This document shows positions 1 to 11,465 of a stretch of DNA of 64,000 nucleotides, one piece after another. This DNA comes from Bos javanicus. Taxonomy: Eukaryota > Chordata > Mammalia > Artiodactyla > Bovidae. A program made the translations under genes and the position numbers. The stretch is taken from NCBI RefSeq assembly GCF_032452875.1, contig NC_083884.1:19609501-19673500 (forward strand), in the 5' to 3' direction. Under the pieces are notes generated by a model. That model was not told the origin of the DNA and made no database searches. It saw only the letters and a program-made list of their open reading frames with translations. Numbering within the stretch: the stretch's first letter is position 1; each line of letters starts with the position of its first letter.

Positions 1-91
1 TAAATGGTCATTTGAGGCCGTCAGGGCTCTTCTTCCTGTGGCTTACTGAAGTACACTTGGGCTTTGGTACTTTAGAAGCTCGTGTTTAAAC

Positions 92-235
92 ATGACTCTG
101 GCACAAGTATTTGACCTTAGTCCTTATTTAAATTACCTGAGCCTCTGTTTTCTCATTGGTAAAATGGAGATTATGTTATTTGCCTTGTGGGTTGATATAA
201 GGCTTAGAGATGATGGAAGTATAGTTGTTGGCTCA
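92..235 (+). repeat. MIR SINE fragment
   Basis: The stretch follows the MIR core: a loss-of-function copy of the 'ACCTGAGCCTCTGTTTTCTC' and 'GTAAAATGGAGAT' blocks, then a worn tail. MIR is an ancient tRNA-derived SINE shared by mammals. The family is recognised from memory and the ends are approximate. Confidence 0.6.
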
Positions 236-1140
236 AAAAGTGACAGCAGTTATCCTGCTAAAGTGCTTCAGCTCTTCCTTGTTCTTTCTTACCCCAGTGT
301 CTTTTCTCAAATCCACAGCACAGATCATTCCTCTTTGCCTCAATTCTATATCTTTACCACCCTTGCCCATCCCATGCCTTTTAAACATCCCTTACTTTAA
401 GAATTGAACATGATCATACTTTATAGATTTTTACCCAGATTGTTATAGGATGTAAGCATACATATTAATGAAGTCATCTTCTTGGGTTTTAAAGAAACCA
501 ACAACTTTTTCACTTTAAAACTTGACTTTAACAGATGTACTTCCCTATGTCAGAGACCCATAGGAGATATAAAAATGGGCAGTTAAATACTGAATTTAGG
601 AAAAGCAAACACGGACAGGGTTTCTACATAGTGATTGCCACGGAGACAACAGAGGGTCAGGTTTTTCCCTACATCTTGGCTTGACATTTTTTTCAGCGTA
701 CTAGGTGCTCAAATTAGTACCTATTCACATTTACTGATTCCACTGTACATTTGATCTCCCTCAGAATCATGTGCAGAATATACCTGAAATGACTATATTT
801 TTGGCAAGAATGATGAATTACAGAATATCTGAGCCATAACAAATATATCTGAATTTTAAGTTTCAAGTGGTTTATTTTGTTAAGTAGAAAAGGCATGAAT
901 TCATTTGGAATTAAACATTTGAAATTTTTCTTACTGTATTTTCAGTTCTTGTGGGGACAAAACAGTGTATTAGAGAGAGTACAAGAGTGTAGGTTTAAGC
1001 TGTTTCTTCCCAAGAGGTCCAGGCAGGATCAATTTATTGATAATTTCTACCTCTTTATGAAAAGCGGCCAATAATTAGAGTCTTCCCAACATATAGTAAA
1101 GAATTAGGATGAAATGTAATCAAAAGGCATTTAAGAAACC
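236..1140. other. No recognisable feature (AT-rich)
   Basis: I see no repeat family, RNA gene or convincing coding potential here. The open frames are under 105 codons and have no recognisable motif. Confidence 0.5.
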
Positions 1141-1346
1141 TATGGACTTTGCTGGTGGTCCAGTGGTTAAGACTTCACCTTCCAATGCAGGGGGTACAGG
1201 TTCGATCCCTAATTGGGGTGATAAGATCCCACATGCCTTGTTGCCAAAACATAAAAAAGAAGTAATGTTATTACAAATTAAATAAAGAATTTAAACATGG
1301 TCCACATAAAAAAAAATCTACAAACAAAACAAAACAAAACAAAAAC
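1141..1346 (+). repeat. CHR-type tRNA-derived SINE
   Basis: The element opens with the 'GGTGGTCCAGTGGTTAAGAC' block, has a tRNA B-box-like 'GGTTCGATCCCT' near 1200, then the 'AAGATCCCACATGCC' segment typical of CHR SINEs. The long form follows, with an 'AATAAAGAATTTAAACATGG' block, and the tail is (CAAAA)n at 1320-1346. CHR SINEs belong to the cetacean-hippo-ruminant lineage. Six bases (AAACCT) occur on both sides and may be what is left of a target-site duplication. It is not a functional tRNA gene. Confidence 0.8.
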
Positions 1347-1654
1347 CTGAGAGAGCAGATAATCAGTTTCATTTGGCAATTGAATGGTGATAGTTTTACT
1401 CCCGCTACCCATCTGTGCTCATCTACAAGCAATGCTTGAACCTGAATCTTCCCATATTTCTTAAAACTTTTAGCTCTGCTGCAGGGTCAAGGCCTGTAAC
1501 ACACACAGTGGATTCTGTAGCACTGAAGATCAACATGAAGAAATGAGATTGGTTCTGTTATTATTCAAAGCCGGAATTTTGTTTGTGAAATAAAACAGGT
1601 GTTCACAGGCTCAGATGATAAATTGGCCTCATCATCTAAGTTTCCTCTGTATAT
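1347..1654. other. No recognisable feature
   Basis: This is a short unassigned interval between a CHR SINE and a Bov-tA fragment. I see nothing in it. Confidence 0.45.
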
Positions 1655-1768
1655 TTCTCCAGTATTCTTGCCTGGAGAATTCCATGGACAGAGGAACCTG
1701 GCAGGCTGCAGTCCATGGGGTCACAAAGAGTTGGACACAACTGAATGACTTTTCACTTTTCACTTTTT
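1655..1768 (+). repeat. Bov-tA SINE, 3' part
   Basis: The stretch matches the 3' body of Bov-tA/BOV-A: 'CCAGTATTCTTGCCTGGAGA', then 'GTCCATGGGGTCACAAAGAG' and the pyrimidine-rich tail 'TTTTCACTTTTCAC'. The tRNA-like 5' half is missing. These SINEs are restricted to ruminants and use BovB machinery to move. Confidence 0.85.
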
Positions 1769-2655
1769 TTTCATGAATCTGCTTAATGGACACATCAGTT
1801 CACTTTACCATTTTTTAATTCCTTGCATCTACAGTCAAGATTCTAGACTTTATCCCCTTGTCCTGTCCTCACTTGTCTTCAAATTTAGACATGCAGGGGT
1901 CTCATGCCCTGACCCCTACTTTGCCTCTAACCTAGACCACATCCAACTGATGCTACCATGTTATATCCTCCCCTTGGCTTTCATTCCCTATTTGCCCAAC
2001 TTTATAAACCTTTACTCATAAAAGAAAGAAAGAAACTATTTATATGAACCATAGGCACTTCTTTTGAATACTTATGCATTTAGTTTTTCTTATGGCACTT
2101 CACCCATAGAGCTGAATTTCCTCAAAATATAACTTGACAAAAATCTTTGAGTAAGGTAACTGATGTTCCGTAATCTAGCATAATAAAGCAATGTAATTTG
2201 GTTAAATGATAGTTCTGTATGAGAAGAAAGGAGTGGGAAGGAAAATAGAATGAGCTTAAATAATTATTTTCTCTTCAATTTATCTTTGTAGGAATCTGTC
2301 TTTGTATATAGAGCCTTTTATTTGGAATACAGCTTGGAGTCACTGAAGCAAACATTGCTTTATATACACTATGATACCAGATCAATAATGCAGTTGGTGC
2401 ATTGAGCAAAAGAAGCTCAAGATTATGTTGCTGTTTTCTTTTACTGTTCAGTCAACAGAAAAAGAGCCAAAAGAAAAGAAATAAAATACAAAGAAAGACA
2501 TTTTCATCTCCTGTTTTCAGAGATTTCATTCTCTTTTAACTCCCAGGGAACTAGTATGCAACATCATGTAATTACCATTTTAAAAGGCAATTACAGAACT
2601 TAAAAAAAAAATCTAGGATATTATGTTTTCACATGTATGGATGAAAAGGGCTTCC
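1769..2655. other. No recognisable feature
   Basis: There is a short GAAA run near 2022-2035 and AT-rich sequence. I recognise no repeat family or exon. Confidence 0.45.
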
Positions 2656-3155
2656 TTTTAAAATTTATTGAGGCATAGTTAATTTACAATTCTTTGTTAA
2701 TTTCTGCTGTACAACAAAATGTTTCAGTTATACATATATACTCTTTTCCATTATGGTTTGTTACAGGATGTTGAATATAGTTCGCTGTGATATACATTAA
2801 GACCTTATTGTTTATCCATTCTATAATGGAATCTGCTAGTCCCGAACTCCCAATGCATCCCTCCTCGACCCGCTTTGGCAAATACAAGTCTGTTCCTTAT
2901 ATCTGTGTGTCTGTTTCTGTTTTGTTAGATACGTTCGTTTGTGTCATACTTTATTTATTTTTTTTCTTTTCATACATGATATTATACATGTTTCAATGCC
3001 ATTCTCCCAAATCTCCCCACCCTCTCCCTCTCCCACAGAGTCCATGAGACTGATCTATACATCAGTGTCTCTTTTGCTGTCTCGTACACAGGGTTATTGT
3101 TACCATCTTTCTAGATTCCACATGTAACTGATACCATATGGTGTTTGTCTTTGAT
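2656..3155 (-). mobile_element. Old L1 LINE, 3' end (antisense)
   Basis: The sequence reads as the reverse complement of an L1 3' region, including the 'TTACAGGATGTTGAATATAG' block of old L1 3' ends. From about 2960 to 3125 it instead matches the 3' UTR of the ruminant L1 at 47085-47225 of this window, with 'CAATGCCATTCTCCCAAATC' and 'CTCTTTTGCTGTCTCGTACA' in common. It therefore looks either like a patchwork of two L1 generations or like a lineage with a composite 3' UTR. It continues at 4728 beyond an inserted BovB. Confidence 0.7.
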
Positions 3156-4719
3156 CAGATCAGTTCAGTCGCTCAGTCGTGTCCGACTCTTTGTGACCCC
3201 ATGAATCGCAGCACGCCAGGCCTCCCTGTCCATCACCAACTCCCGGAGTTCACCCAGACTCACGGCCATCGAGTCAGTGATGCCGTCCAGCCATCTCATC
3301 CTCTGTCGTCCCCTTCTCCTCCTGCCCCCAATCCCTCCCAGCATCAGAGTCTTTTCCAATGAGTCAACTCTTCGCATGAGGTGGCCAAAGTACTGGAGTT
3401 TCAGCTTTAGCATCATTCCTTCCAAAGAAATCCCAGGGCTGATCTCCTTCAGAAAGGACTGGTTGGATCTCCTTGCAGTCCAAGGGACTCTCAAGTCTTC
3501 TCCAACACCACAGTTCAAAGGCATCAATTCTTCGGTGCTCAGCCTCTTCACAGTCCAACTCTCACATCCATACATGACCACAGGAAAAACCATAGCCTTG
3601 ACTAGATGGACCTTTGTTGGCAAAGTAATGTCTCTGCTTTTGAATATGCTATCTAGGTTGGTCATAACTTTCCTTCCAAGGAGTAAGCATCTTTTAATTT
3701 CATGGCTGCAGTCACCATCTGTAGTGATTTTGGAGCCCAGAAAAATAAAGTCTGACACTGTTTCCACTGTTTCCCCATCTATTTCCCATGAAGTGATGGG
3801 ACCAGATGCCATGATCTTTGTTTTCTGAATGTTGAGCTTTAAGCCAGCTTTTTCACTCTCCACTTTCACTTTCATCAAGAGGCTTTTGAGTTCCTTTTCA
3901 CTTTCTGCCATAAGGGTGGTGTCATCTGCATATCTGAGGTTATTGATATTTCTCCCAGCAATCATGATTCCAGCTTGTGCTTCTTCCTGACCAGCGTTTC
4001 TCATGATGTACTCCGCATGTAAGTTAAATAAACAGGGTGACAATATACAGCCTTGATGAACTCCTTTTCCTATTTGGAACCAGTCTGTTGTTTCATGTCC
4101 ACTTCGAACTGTTGCTTCCTGACCTGCATACAAATTTCTCAAGAGGCAGATCAGGTGGTTTGGTATTCCCATCTCTTTCAGAATTTTCCACAGTTTATTG
4201 TAATCCACAGAGTCAAAGGCTTTGGCAAAGTCAATAAAGCAGAAATAGATGTTTTTCTGGAACTCTCTTGCTTTTTCCATGATCCAGCGGATGTTGGCAA
4301 TTTGATCTCTGGTTCCTCTGCCTTTTCTAAAACCAGCTTGCACATCAGGAAGCTCACGGTTCACATATTGCTGAAGCCTGGCTTGGAGAATTTTGAGCAT
4401 TACTTTACTAGAGTGTGAGATGAGTGCAATTGTGCGGTAGTTTGAGCAGTCTTTGGACTTGCCTTTCTTTGGGATTGGAATGAAAACTGACCTTTTCCAG
4501 TCCTGTGGCCACTGCTGAGTTTTCCAAATTGGCTGGCACATTGAGTGCAGCACTTTCACAGCATCATCTTTCAGGATTTGAATTAGCTCAACTGGAATTC
4601 CATCACCTCCACTAGCTTTGTTCGTAGTGATGCTTTCTAAGGCCCACTTGACTTCACATTCCAGGATGTCTGGCTCTAGGTCAGTGATCACAGCATCGTG
4701 ATTATCTGGGTCATGAAGC
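3156..4719 (-). mobile_element. BovB LINE (RTE clade), 5'-truncated
   Basis: This is a 1.56-kb BovB copy on the minus strand, truncated at its 5' end (right). Its 3' tail (left) is a GATCA pentamer run, as in other young copies here. The 8-mer TCTTTGAT lies at 3148-3155 and 4720-4727 and is a likely target-site duplication; old L1 sequence resumes on both sides. BovB encodes an endonuclease and reverse transcriptase and is known for horizontal spread between vertebrates. Only the reverse transcriptase part is left here. Confidence 0.93.
3165..4691 (-). pseudogene. BovB reverse transcriptase fragment, 508 codons open
   Basis: This is the C-terminal half of the BovB polyprotein, open for 508 codons. 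The reverse transcriptase motifs are present in order: motif A 'CFIDFAKAFD' (catalytic Asp at residue 154), 'QGCILSPCLFNL' at 213-224 and the catalytic 'YADD' at 254-257 (bases 3921-3932). Residues 383-399 do not match the other BovB copies in the window. In DNA, two bases are missing near 3496 and one near 3546 relative to those copies, so the frame is lost and regained. The endonuclease half is absent, so it is a fragment and not a working gene. No promoter is visible, and the Met at 4691 is internal to the family protein. Confidence 0.85.
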
Positions 4720-4727
4720 TCTTTGAT

Positions 4728-5222
4728 ATTGTGTGGGATTTGTCTTCACTTATGGTAATTTCTAGGTCCATCCATGTTACTGCAAATGGCATTACTTCAT
4801 TAAAGGTTTTTTTTTTTTTCTTGCTGTTCTTTTTTATGGCTGAATAGTATTCCATTGTTTATAGGTACCACATCTTCTTTATCCATTCATCTGTTGATGG
4901 ACATTCAGTTTGTTTGCATGTCATGGCTTTTGTAAGCAGTTCAGCTATGAAAATAGGGGTACATGTATCGATTTGAATTGTAGTTTTGCTCAGTTAAATG
5001 CCCAGGAGGGGGACAGCTGGATGATGTGGCAACTCTATTTTTAGTTTTTTGATGATGTTCCATACTGTTTCTTTACCTACCCTTGTAGGAAGTTTCCCTT
5101 TTTTCCGCACACCCTCTCCAGCTTTTGTTATTTGCCATTTTTACTAGTGTAAGGTGGTATCTCCTTATAGTTCTGATTTGTACTTCTCTAGTAGTTAGTA
5201 ATTCATGTAATTAGTAGTTGGT
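4728..5222 (-). mobile_element. Old L1 LINE, ORF2 C-terminal region (antisense)
   Basis: This continues the antisense L1 after the BovB insertion. The blocks 'GGCTGAATAGTATTCCATTG' and 'ATCCATTCATCTGTTGATGG' are the reverse complement of the conserved end of L1 ORF2 and match bases 47345-47410 of the full-length L1 in this window. No frame is open. Confidence 0.8.
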
Positions 5223-6051
5223 AATCACCTCAGATATGCAGATGACACCACCCTTATGGCAGAAACTGAGGAAGAACTAAAGAGCCTCTTGGTGAAAGTG
5301 AAAAAGGAGAGTGAAAAAGTTGGCTTAAAGCTCAACATTCAGAAAACTAAGATCATGACATCCGGTCCCATCACTTCATGGGAAATAGATGGGGAAGCAG
5401 TGGACACAGGGAAACAGAGGCTGACTTTATTTTTCTGGGCTCCAAAATCACTGCAGATGGTGACTGCAGCCATGAAAGTAAAAGACGCTTACTCCTTGGA
5501 AGGAAAGTTATGACCAACCTAGATAGCATATTCAAAAGCAGAGACATTACTTTGTCAACAAATGTTCGTCTGGTCAAGGCTATGGTTTTTCCAGTGGTCA
5601 TGTATGGATGTGAGAGTTGGACTATAAAGAAGGCTGAGTGCCGAAGAATTGATGCTTTTGAACTGTGGTGTTGGAGAAGACTCTTGAGAGTCCCTTGGAC
5701 TTCAAGGAGATCCAACCAGTCCATCCTAAAGGAGATCAGTCCTGGGTGTTCATTGGAGGGACTGATGTTGAAGCTGAAACTCTAGTACTTTGGCCACCTG
5801 ATGAGAAGAGCTGACTCATTTGAAAGCCCCTGATGCTGGGAAAGATTAAGGGCAGGAGTAGAAGGAGATGACAGAGGATGAGATGTTTAGATGGCATCAC
5901 TGACTCAATGGACATGGGTTTGGGTGGACTCCGGGAGTTGGTGATGGACAGGGAGGCCTGGCATGCTGCAGTTCATGGGGTCGCAAAGAGTCGGACACGA
6001 CTGAGTGACTGAACTGAACTGAACTGAGTGACTGAACTGAACTGAACTGAA
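5223..6051 (+). mobile_element. BovB LINE 3' fragment
   Basis: This plus-strand, 5'-truncated BovB begins just before the YADD region and runs to the 3' end. The coding part is split: one frame spans 5256-5513 and another 5378-5785, so a frameshift lies near 5410-5430. The tail is a CTGAA pentamer run that is itself duplicated around 6018-6050. The 11-mer TCATGTAATTA occurs at 5203-5213 and 6052-6062 and probably marks the duplicated target. Confidence 0.92.
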
Positions 6052-6118
6052 TCATGTAATTATTAATTAGTGATCATGTAATTAGAAATCATGTAATTAG
6101 TAATTCTAGTAATTAATA
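6052..6118. repeat. Degenerate ATCATGTAATTA short repeat
   Basis: Three copies of TCATGTAATTA start at 6052, 6074 and 6089, within AT-rich spacer between two same-strand BovB fragments. The motif is shared with the left flank of the first BovB, so it probably grew from that target-site duplication. Confidence 0.55.
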
Positions 6119-6727
6119 ATTCATGGCAAATAGATGAGGAAACAATGGAAACAGTAATAGGTTTTATTTTCTTGGGCTCCAAAATCACTGCATATGGTGA
6201 CTGCAGCCTTGAAATTAAAAGATGCTCGCTCCTTGGAAGAAAAGCTATGACCAACCTAGACAGCATATTAAAGAGCAGAGACATTACGTTGCCGACAAAA
6301 GTCCATCTAGTCAAAGCTGTGATTTTTCCAGTAGTCATGTTTGAATGTGAAAGTTGAACCATAAAGAAGGCTGTGTACTGAAGAATTGATGTTTTGGAAC
6401 TGTGAGAGTCTCTTGGACTGCAAGGATATCAAACCAGTCAATTCTAAAGGAAATCAGTCCTGAATATTCATTGGACAGACAGATGTTGAAGCTGAAACTC
6501 CAATACTTCATGTGAAGAAATGAGTCATTAGAAAAGACCCTGATGCTGGGAAAGATTGAAGGCAGGAGAAGGGAGTGACAGAGGATGAGATTGTTGAATG
6601 GCATCACTGACTCAATGGACATGAGTTTGAGAAAACTCTGGGAGTTGGTGCTGGACAGGAGGCCTGGCGTGCTGCAGTCCATGGGGTCACAAAGAGTCAG
6701 ACATGGCTGTGCAACTGAACAGCAACA
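6119..6727 (+). mobile_element. BovB LINE 3' fragment
   Basis: This second plus-strand BovB piece starts at the 'ATAGATGAGGAAACAATGG' block and runs to the 3' end with a CAGCAACAA tail. It is more diverged than its neighbour, carries several frame breaks and has the older CAA-type tail. Antisense L1 sequence resumes after it. Confidence 0.9.
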
Positions 6728-6900
6728 ATCATTAGTAATGATGAGCATCCTTTCATATGTCTATTGGTCATCTGTATGCCTTCTTTGGAGAAATGTCAAT
6801 TTAGGTTTTCTGCTCATTTTTTTGATTGGGGTTTTTTTTGGTGTTGTTGAGTTGTATAAGCTGTTTGTATAATTTGGAAATTAAGCTTAAGAAGGGTTTT
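6728..6900 (-). mobile_element. Old L1 LINE, ORF2 fragment (antisense)
   Basis: The blocks 'ATGAGCATCCTTTCATATGT' and 'TTCTTTGGAGAAATGTCAAT' are the reverse complement of L1 ORF2 and match 47755-47810 of the full-length copy. It continues the mosaic L1 that is broken by three BovB insertions. Confidence 0.75.
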
Positions 6901-8607
6901 CTAATAAAGTTTCAGTTAGGCTGCTAATAATATTAGACAACCATTAATACAGTATACATTTTCCCATTCTTTTAACCCATTTGTGTTCTTATTTTTAAAT
7001 GTAGGTTTCTTACAGTAATCATATATAGTTGAGTTTTGCTTTTTTGGGGGGTCCAATCTGAACAATTCTGCTTTTCATTTGGGGTGTTTAAACCATTTAC
7101 ATTTAATATGACTATTGATATAGTTGGCTTGCAATCTATATCCTGATATTTATTTTCTATTTATCCCATATCTTTGTTCTTTTCTCTCTTTTGGGTTACT
7201 TTTAATTTTTCTATTTTATCTCTTTTGTCTGGTAGTGTATTAGTCTAACTCTTTGTTTTGCATTTTTAGTGGTCATTTCACAGTTTATAGTATACATCTT
7301 TAACTTGTCTTAATCTATGTTCAGAGATAGTATACCACTTAATGTGTGTAATTAAACCTTACATAATAATTCCATTTCCTGTATACTGGACATTGTATTA
7401 TTATTGTTATACATTTTGCTTCTACATACATTATAAACCCCATACAACATTATTTCTGTTCTAACAAGTTGGTTTTTAAAAGGTATATAAAATTTAAGAA
7501 CAAAGATTATATTTACTCATGTATTTCCCATTTCTGGCACTCTTTCTTTTTGTATATGTAGATTTCTATGTGGTTTTCTTTCCACCTAAGTGGCTTTCTT
7601 AAATATTTCATGTACAGCAGGAAAGCTGGTGACTAATTCTTTAAGATTTTATATGTCTGAAATGTTTCTAATTTGACTATTTCGCAGTATGAAATTCAAG
7701 GCTGACTCTCCTGCCCTCCTTCCGTACTTTTAATATGTTGTTCTGGCTTGCATTGTTTCCAAAGACAAGTTCACTCTCATTCTTATTTTGTTCTGTCCAT
7801 GATGTTTCTTTTTATCCTGGCTGCTTTTAAGGTATTTTTCTTTTATCATTGGTTTTAAACAATTCTATTATGATGTGTCTTAGTTTACTTTTCTCCATGC
7901 CTCTAGGCTTGAGGTTCTTGGAACTTTTTGGAGCTCTGTTATAATTTTATAAAATTATAAAAAGTTTATTATTTTCATCAAATGTGGAAAAAAATTGGCC
8001 ACTACTTTCTCAAATGCTCCTTTTCCTCTCCCTTGAATGTAGTTCTTTCACAGATCATTGTTGCTTCATTCATTTTTTAAAAATTTCTTCTTACTCTTTG
8101 TTTCATTCCTGAGCGTCTTTATTGCTATGGATCCATTTTCACTCATGTTTTATTTCTACAGTATCTAATCTGCTAGTAAGACAGATATCTTCTGACACCC
8201 AAGATATTTCTTTCATGTCAGTCATATTTATTTTTAATCTCTGGAAGCTTGGTTTGATCTTTTGAAGAATTTTTCTTATGTCTTTACTTAACATGTTCAA
8301 CTTTTCATCTAGCTTTTTGAAAATATGGAATAAAGTTACAATAATCATTTTAATATCTTTGTTAATTCTACCAATTGTGTCATTTCTGGGTGATTTTTGC
8401 TTGATTTATTTTTATACATATTATGGGTCATATTTTCCTACCTCTTTTCATGCTTGGTAATTTGTGATTAGATGCTAGACAGTGAGATTTTATCTTGTTG
8501 AGTACTAGATATTTTTGAAATCTTTATAAATGTCCTGAGCTTTGTTTAAGGTTACAGTTAAATACCTTGAATAGTTTGATTTCCTAGGCTTGCTTTTAAG
8601 CCTTGTT

Positions 8608-8868
8608 GCTGCTGCTGCTGCTAAGTCGCTTCAGTGTCTGACTCTGTGCGACCCCAGAGATGGTAGCCCACCAGGCTCCCCGTCCCTTGAATTCTCCAGA
8701 GAAGAACACTGGAGTGGGTTGCCGTTTCCTTCTCCAGTGCATGAAAGTGAAAAGTGAAAGTGAAGTTGCTCAGTTGTCTCCAACTCTTAGCGACCCCGTG
8801 GACTGCAGCCCACCAGGCTCCTCTGTCCTTGGGATTTTCCAGGCAAGAGGACTGAAGTGGGTGCCATT
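8608..8868 (-). repeat. BOV-A2 SINE (dimer, antisense)
   Basis: On the plus strand it opens with (GCT)n followed by 'AAGTCGCTTCAG', then shows two related modules joined at a 'GTGAAAAGTGAAAGTGAAG' linker, as in BOV-A2. The 8-mer GCCTTGTT lies at 8600-8607 and 8869-8876 and is a likely target-site duplication. It sits inside the antisense old L1. Confidence 0.9.
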
Positions 8869-9112
8869 GCCTTGTTAGGCAGGACCAAAGCAGCATTTAG
8901 CTTGCATCTAATATTGTCCCAATACTGAGGCAGTACATTCTGGACACTCTATTTGATATCTCATGAATTTAATGATTTCCCACTTTGACTAGGGGAAACA
9001 GACACTATTTTTGATCTATATGAATTCCAGAGATTTTTTTCCTCTGCTTTTTTTTGTGTTCCACTTCTTTCCTGAGTCACAGGTAGTTTCCTTTTTTTTT
9101 TTTCACATTAGC

Positions 9113-9258
9113 TTTTTTTTTTTTTTTAAACTTTACATAATTGTATTAGTTTTGCCAAATATCAAAATGAATCCGCCACAGGTATACATGTGTTCCCCAT
9201 CCTGAACCCTCCTCCCTCCTCCCTCCCCATACCATCCCTCTGGGTCATCCCAGTGCAC
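9113..9258 (-). mobile_element. Ruminant L1 3' end (antisense, severely truncated)
   Basis: A poly(T) run is followed by 'ACTTTACATAATTGTATTAG' and the pyrimidine-rich 'CCTCCCTCCTCCCTCCCCAT'. This is the reverse complement of the last 145 bases of the L1 at 46875-47020. It is a dead 5'-truncated insertion in the older L1. Confidence 0.9.
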
Positions 9259-9660
9259 ATGTGCTGACAAATATTACCCTGAAATTTCTACTGGGATTTT
9301 CTGTAATTTCTGTAGTTGTCTCCTCTCTCTACTCTGCCCTACAAAGTCTAGGGTCTTGTCCTCCCTGCACTCTCAGCTTTATTCTTTCAACTCAGAGATA
9401 CTTCTCTGTCTCTCCTGGATCCCTCCTCTATGTGCTACACCTTAGAAATTCTCTCCAGTCTGTTAGCTGAGGTATTATAGGACTTGTTTTCTTTTCCCTC
9501 TCTTAGTAATCACTGTCCTGTGTTGCCTGATGTTCAATGTCCTAAAACTATTTCCCCACCATATATTTTGCCTGCTTTTCAATTCCTTTAGGTGGGAGGA
9601 TAAATCATTTCTCATCTCTATTGTGATTGATAGCAGAAATCTCTGTTAATTGTATTTATT

Positions 9661-11085
9661 TAAAGCTTGTCAACCTATCAAAGTACACTTCCAGAACTGA
9701 AAAAGTTTCACCTGCCTTTGAAGGAAATATATTGAATCTGATCAAGTTTTTCTATTACTTGAGTTGTCAGTGGTTAATATGTCATTTGCTAACAAAAATA
9801 TAGTAATATCTTCTATCATCAATTTATTAGTCAGTTATTTTATATGCAAAATTGATACAATACTATCAGCTTTTAATTTTCATAGAGGGATATATACCTC
9901 TTTCATAAAGGTACATAGAAATATTCAATATCGGGCAATGATTGAAAAATCTTTGAAAATGGAACTTTATGAATGCAAGCTATATCAGTATATATTTCAT
10001 GGCTAAAACCTGAAGTATACTAGATCTTTCCATTTCTAGAATTCTCTAATTTGATGATATTCTCAAAGTGAGACAAATTTAGAATTATTGTCTTTAATAT
10101 TTGCTAATAGAACTCTTAAAAAATAAATCTACCATGTTCAGCATAAATGGAATATCAAAGGCTTTTTAAAAAATGAAATGAAAGATTTAGGGATATAAAT
10201 ATTTTTTGAATAATTAGCTTTGGGAATGAAAGGCCAAGAGAACTAACAACAAATAAATTCCTTAATTATGCTCTTTTCTTGAAGATGCTATTGATTTTTG
10301 TGAGTTCTTTCTCTTTCCCTGTCTACATGCATGTTTATACATATGTATATCTGTGTTTGTGTGTGCATGTGTGTGTGATTTTATTACAACTGGAAGAACT
10401 GTATGCATTATCTACTACCACTCTGATCACTTAGAGGAACCTGTACCTATGTAATGTTTCTGGCACAGTAGGACTGAATACACATCTCCTAACTCCCAAC
10501 CCAGCAAAATTCCCTCTTTGCTTGTTTCTGTATTTTTCCTTCATTTTTGCAATGGAAAGATAGGGAAAATATCTAGAAAGATTTGATATTATCTTACATC
10601 ACAACTCATTTTTTTCTCATTGAAATGATTTTTTCCCCCTACCCATTAAAAACAACTTATGTGAGCAACAGGTTATTTGATAGTTGGGCATGGTTATTTA
10701 GGCTATGGATTCATCATATCCTATATTCAATGTTGAATTACAAAACCATTTTATCTTAGATGTTAGTATCTGTATCGTATTTGTTCATCTATCAATTTAT
10801 ATTAATTATTAAAGATAGAGGGAAGAGTTTCTTATAGTTTTTGGTACTTTTAACCAAAATAATTTACCAAATGGACCCAGCATTTATCAAACATTCCATC
10901 TGTCCTTCTGCACTTTTGATCCCTAAAATACAATAACTCAAGAAACAATTATAAACCACTTTTATGGCACTAATCACTCTTCAGCACTCAGGTCAATAGT
11001 GTTAATGAAGTGCAGCCTCTTCTCCAGATAAAAAAGTCTAGTGTTACATGAAGTACAGTTTTACAGAATAGTATCTTTGGTAGAT
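9661..11085. other. No recognisable feature (AT-rich)
   Basis: The only structure is a short TG-rich run near 10355-10380. I recognise no repeat family or exon. Confidence 0.45.
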
Positions 11086-11089
11086 AAAT

Positions 11090-11465
11090 ATGGCCACAAA
11101 TGCTTTATAATTTTTCCTATCAAGAGGTGGGCTGATGGCCTCACTATTTGTGTCTGGGGTACCTTGAGACTTACTTTGATAAATATGTTACGGTGGAAGT
11201 GACATAATGTGAGATCTGAGGCGAGGTTTGCAAGGCTTTGAAGTTTTTGTTTTAGGTCTCCTGGAACCCTGTCTCCTGAGGGTGAGAGAGACCCAGGGAC
11301 CCCAGTTATCTTGGCCATTATTCATCCCAGCTGGGACGCCAGACATACGAGTGAGCCCAACTCAACCACATGGAACAGAGAAGAAATCGTTTCAGCTGCA
11401 TCTGTTGCAAATCGCTGACCCACATATTTAAAAACAAATTTTTATTTTAAGGCACTAAGTTTTGG
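11090..11465 (+). repeat. Old LTR-like mammalian repeat (family not named)
   Basis: The stretch ends in '...AAATCGCTGACCCACATATT' and 'AGGCACTAAGTTTTGG', which recalls the 3' end of old mammalian LTR-type repeats ('GCCACTAAGTTTTGGGG'). It is cut by a CHR SINE at 11466. I am unsure of the family. Confidence 0.4.

Larger units (their letters stand above)
6961..9660 (-). mobile_element. Old L1/HAL1-class LINE, ORF1 and 5' region (antisense)
   Basis: Reading right to left, this looks like an old L1 5' UTR (9660 to about 8900), an ORF1-like region (about 8880 to 7500) and the start of ORF2 (about 7150-6960). Phrases such as 'GTTTTAAACAATTCTATTAT' and 'TTGTTGAGTACTAGATATTT' are typical of antisense L1M/HAL1 copies. 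All frames are broken. A BOV-A2 SINE and an L1 3' end are nested in it. Whether it is the 5' part of the L1 at 2656-6900 with the middle of ORF2 deleted, or a separate insertion, cannot be settled here. Confidence 0.65.

Noticed and set aside
708..730. Short GTACTA/TTAGTAC inverted repeat
   Set aside because: Six or seven bases per arm are expected by chance in AT-rich DNA.
3277..3828. Plus-strand frame of 183 codons
   Set aside because: It is antisense to the BovB reverse transcriptase; similar shadows occur opposite every BovB copy.
6961..9660. Treating this block and 2656-6900 as a single intact L1
   Set aside because: The middle of ORF2 is missing between them and I cannot show that both belong to one insertion.
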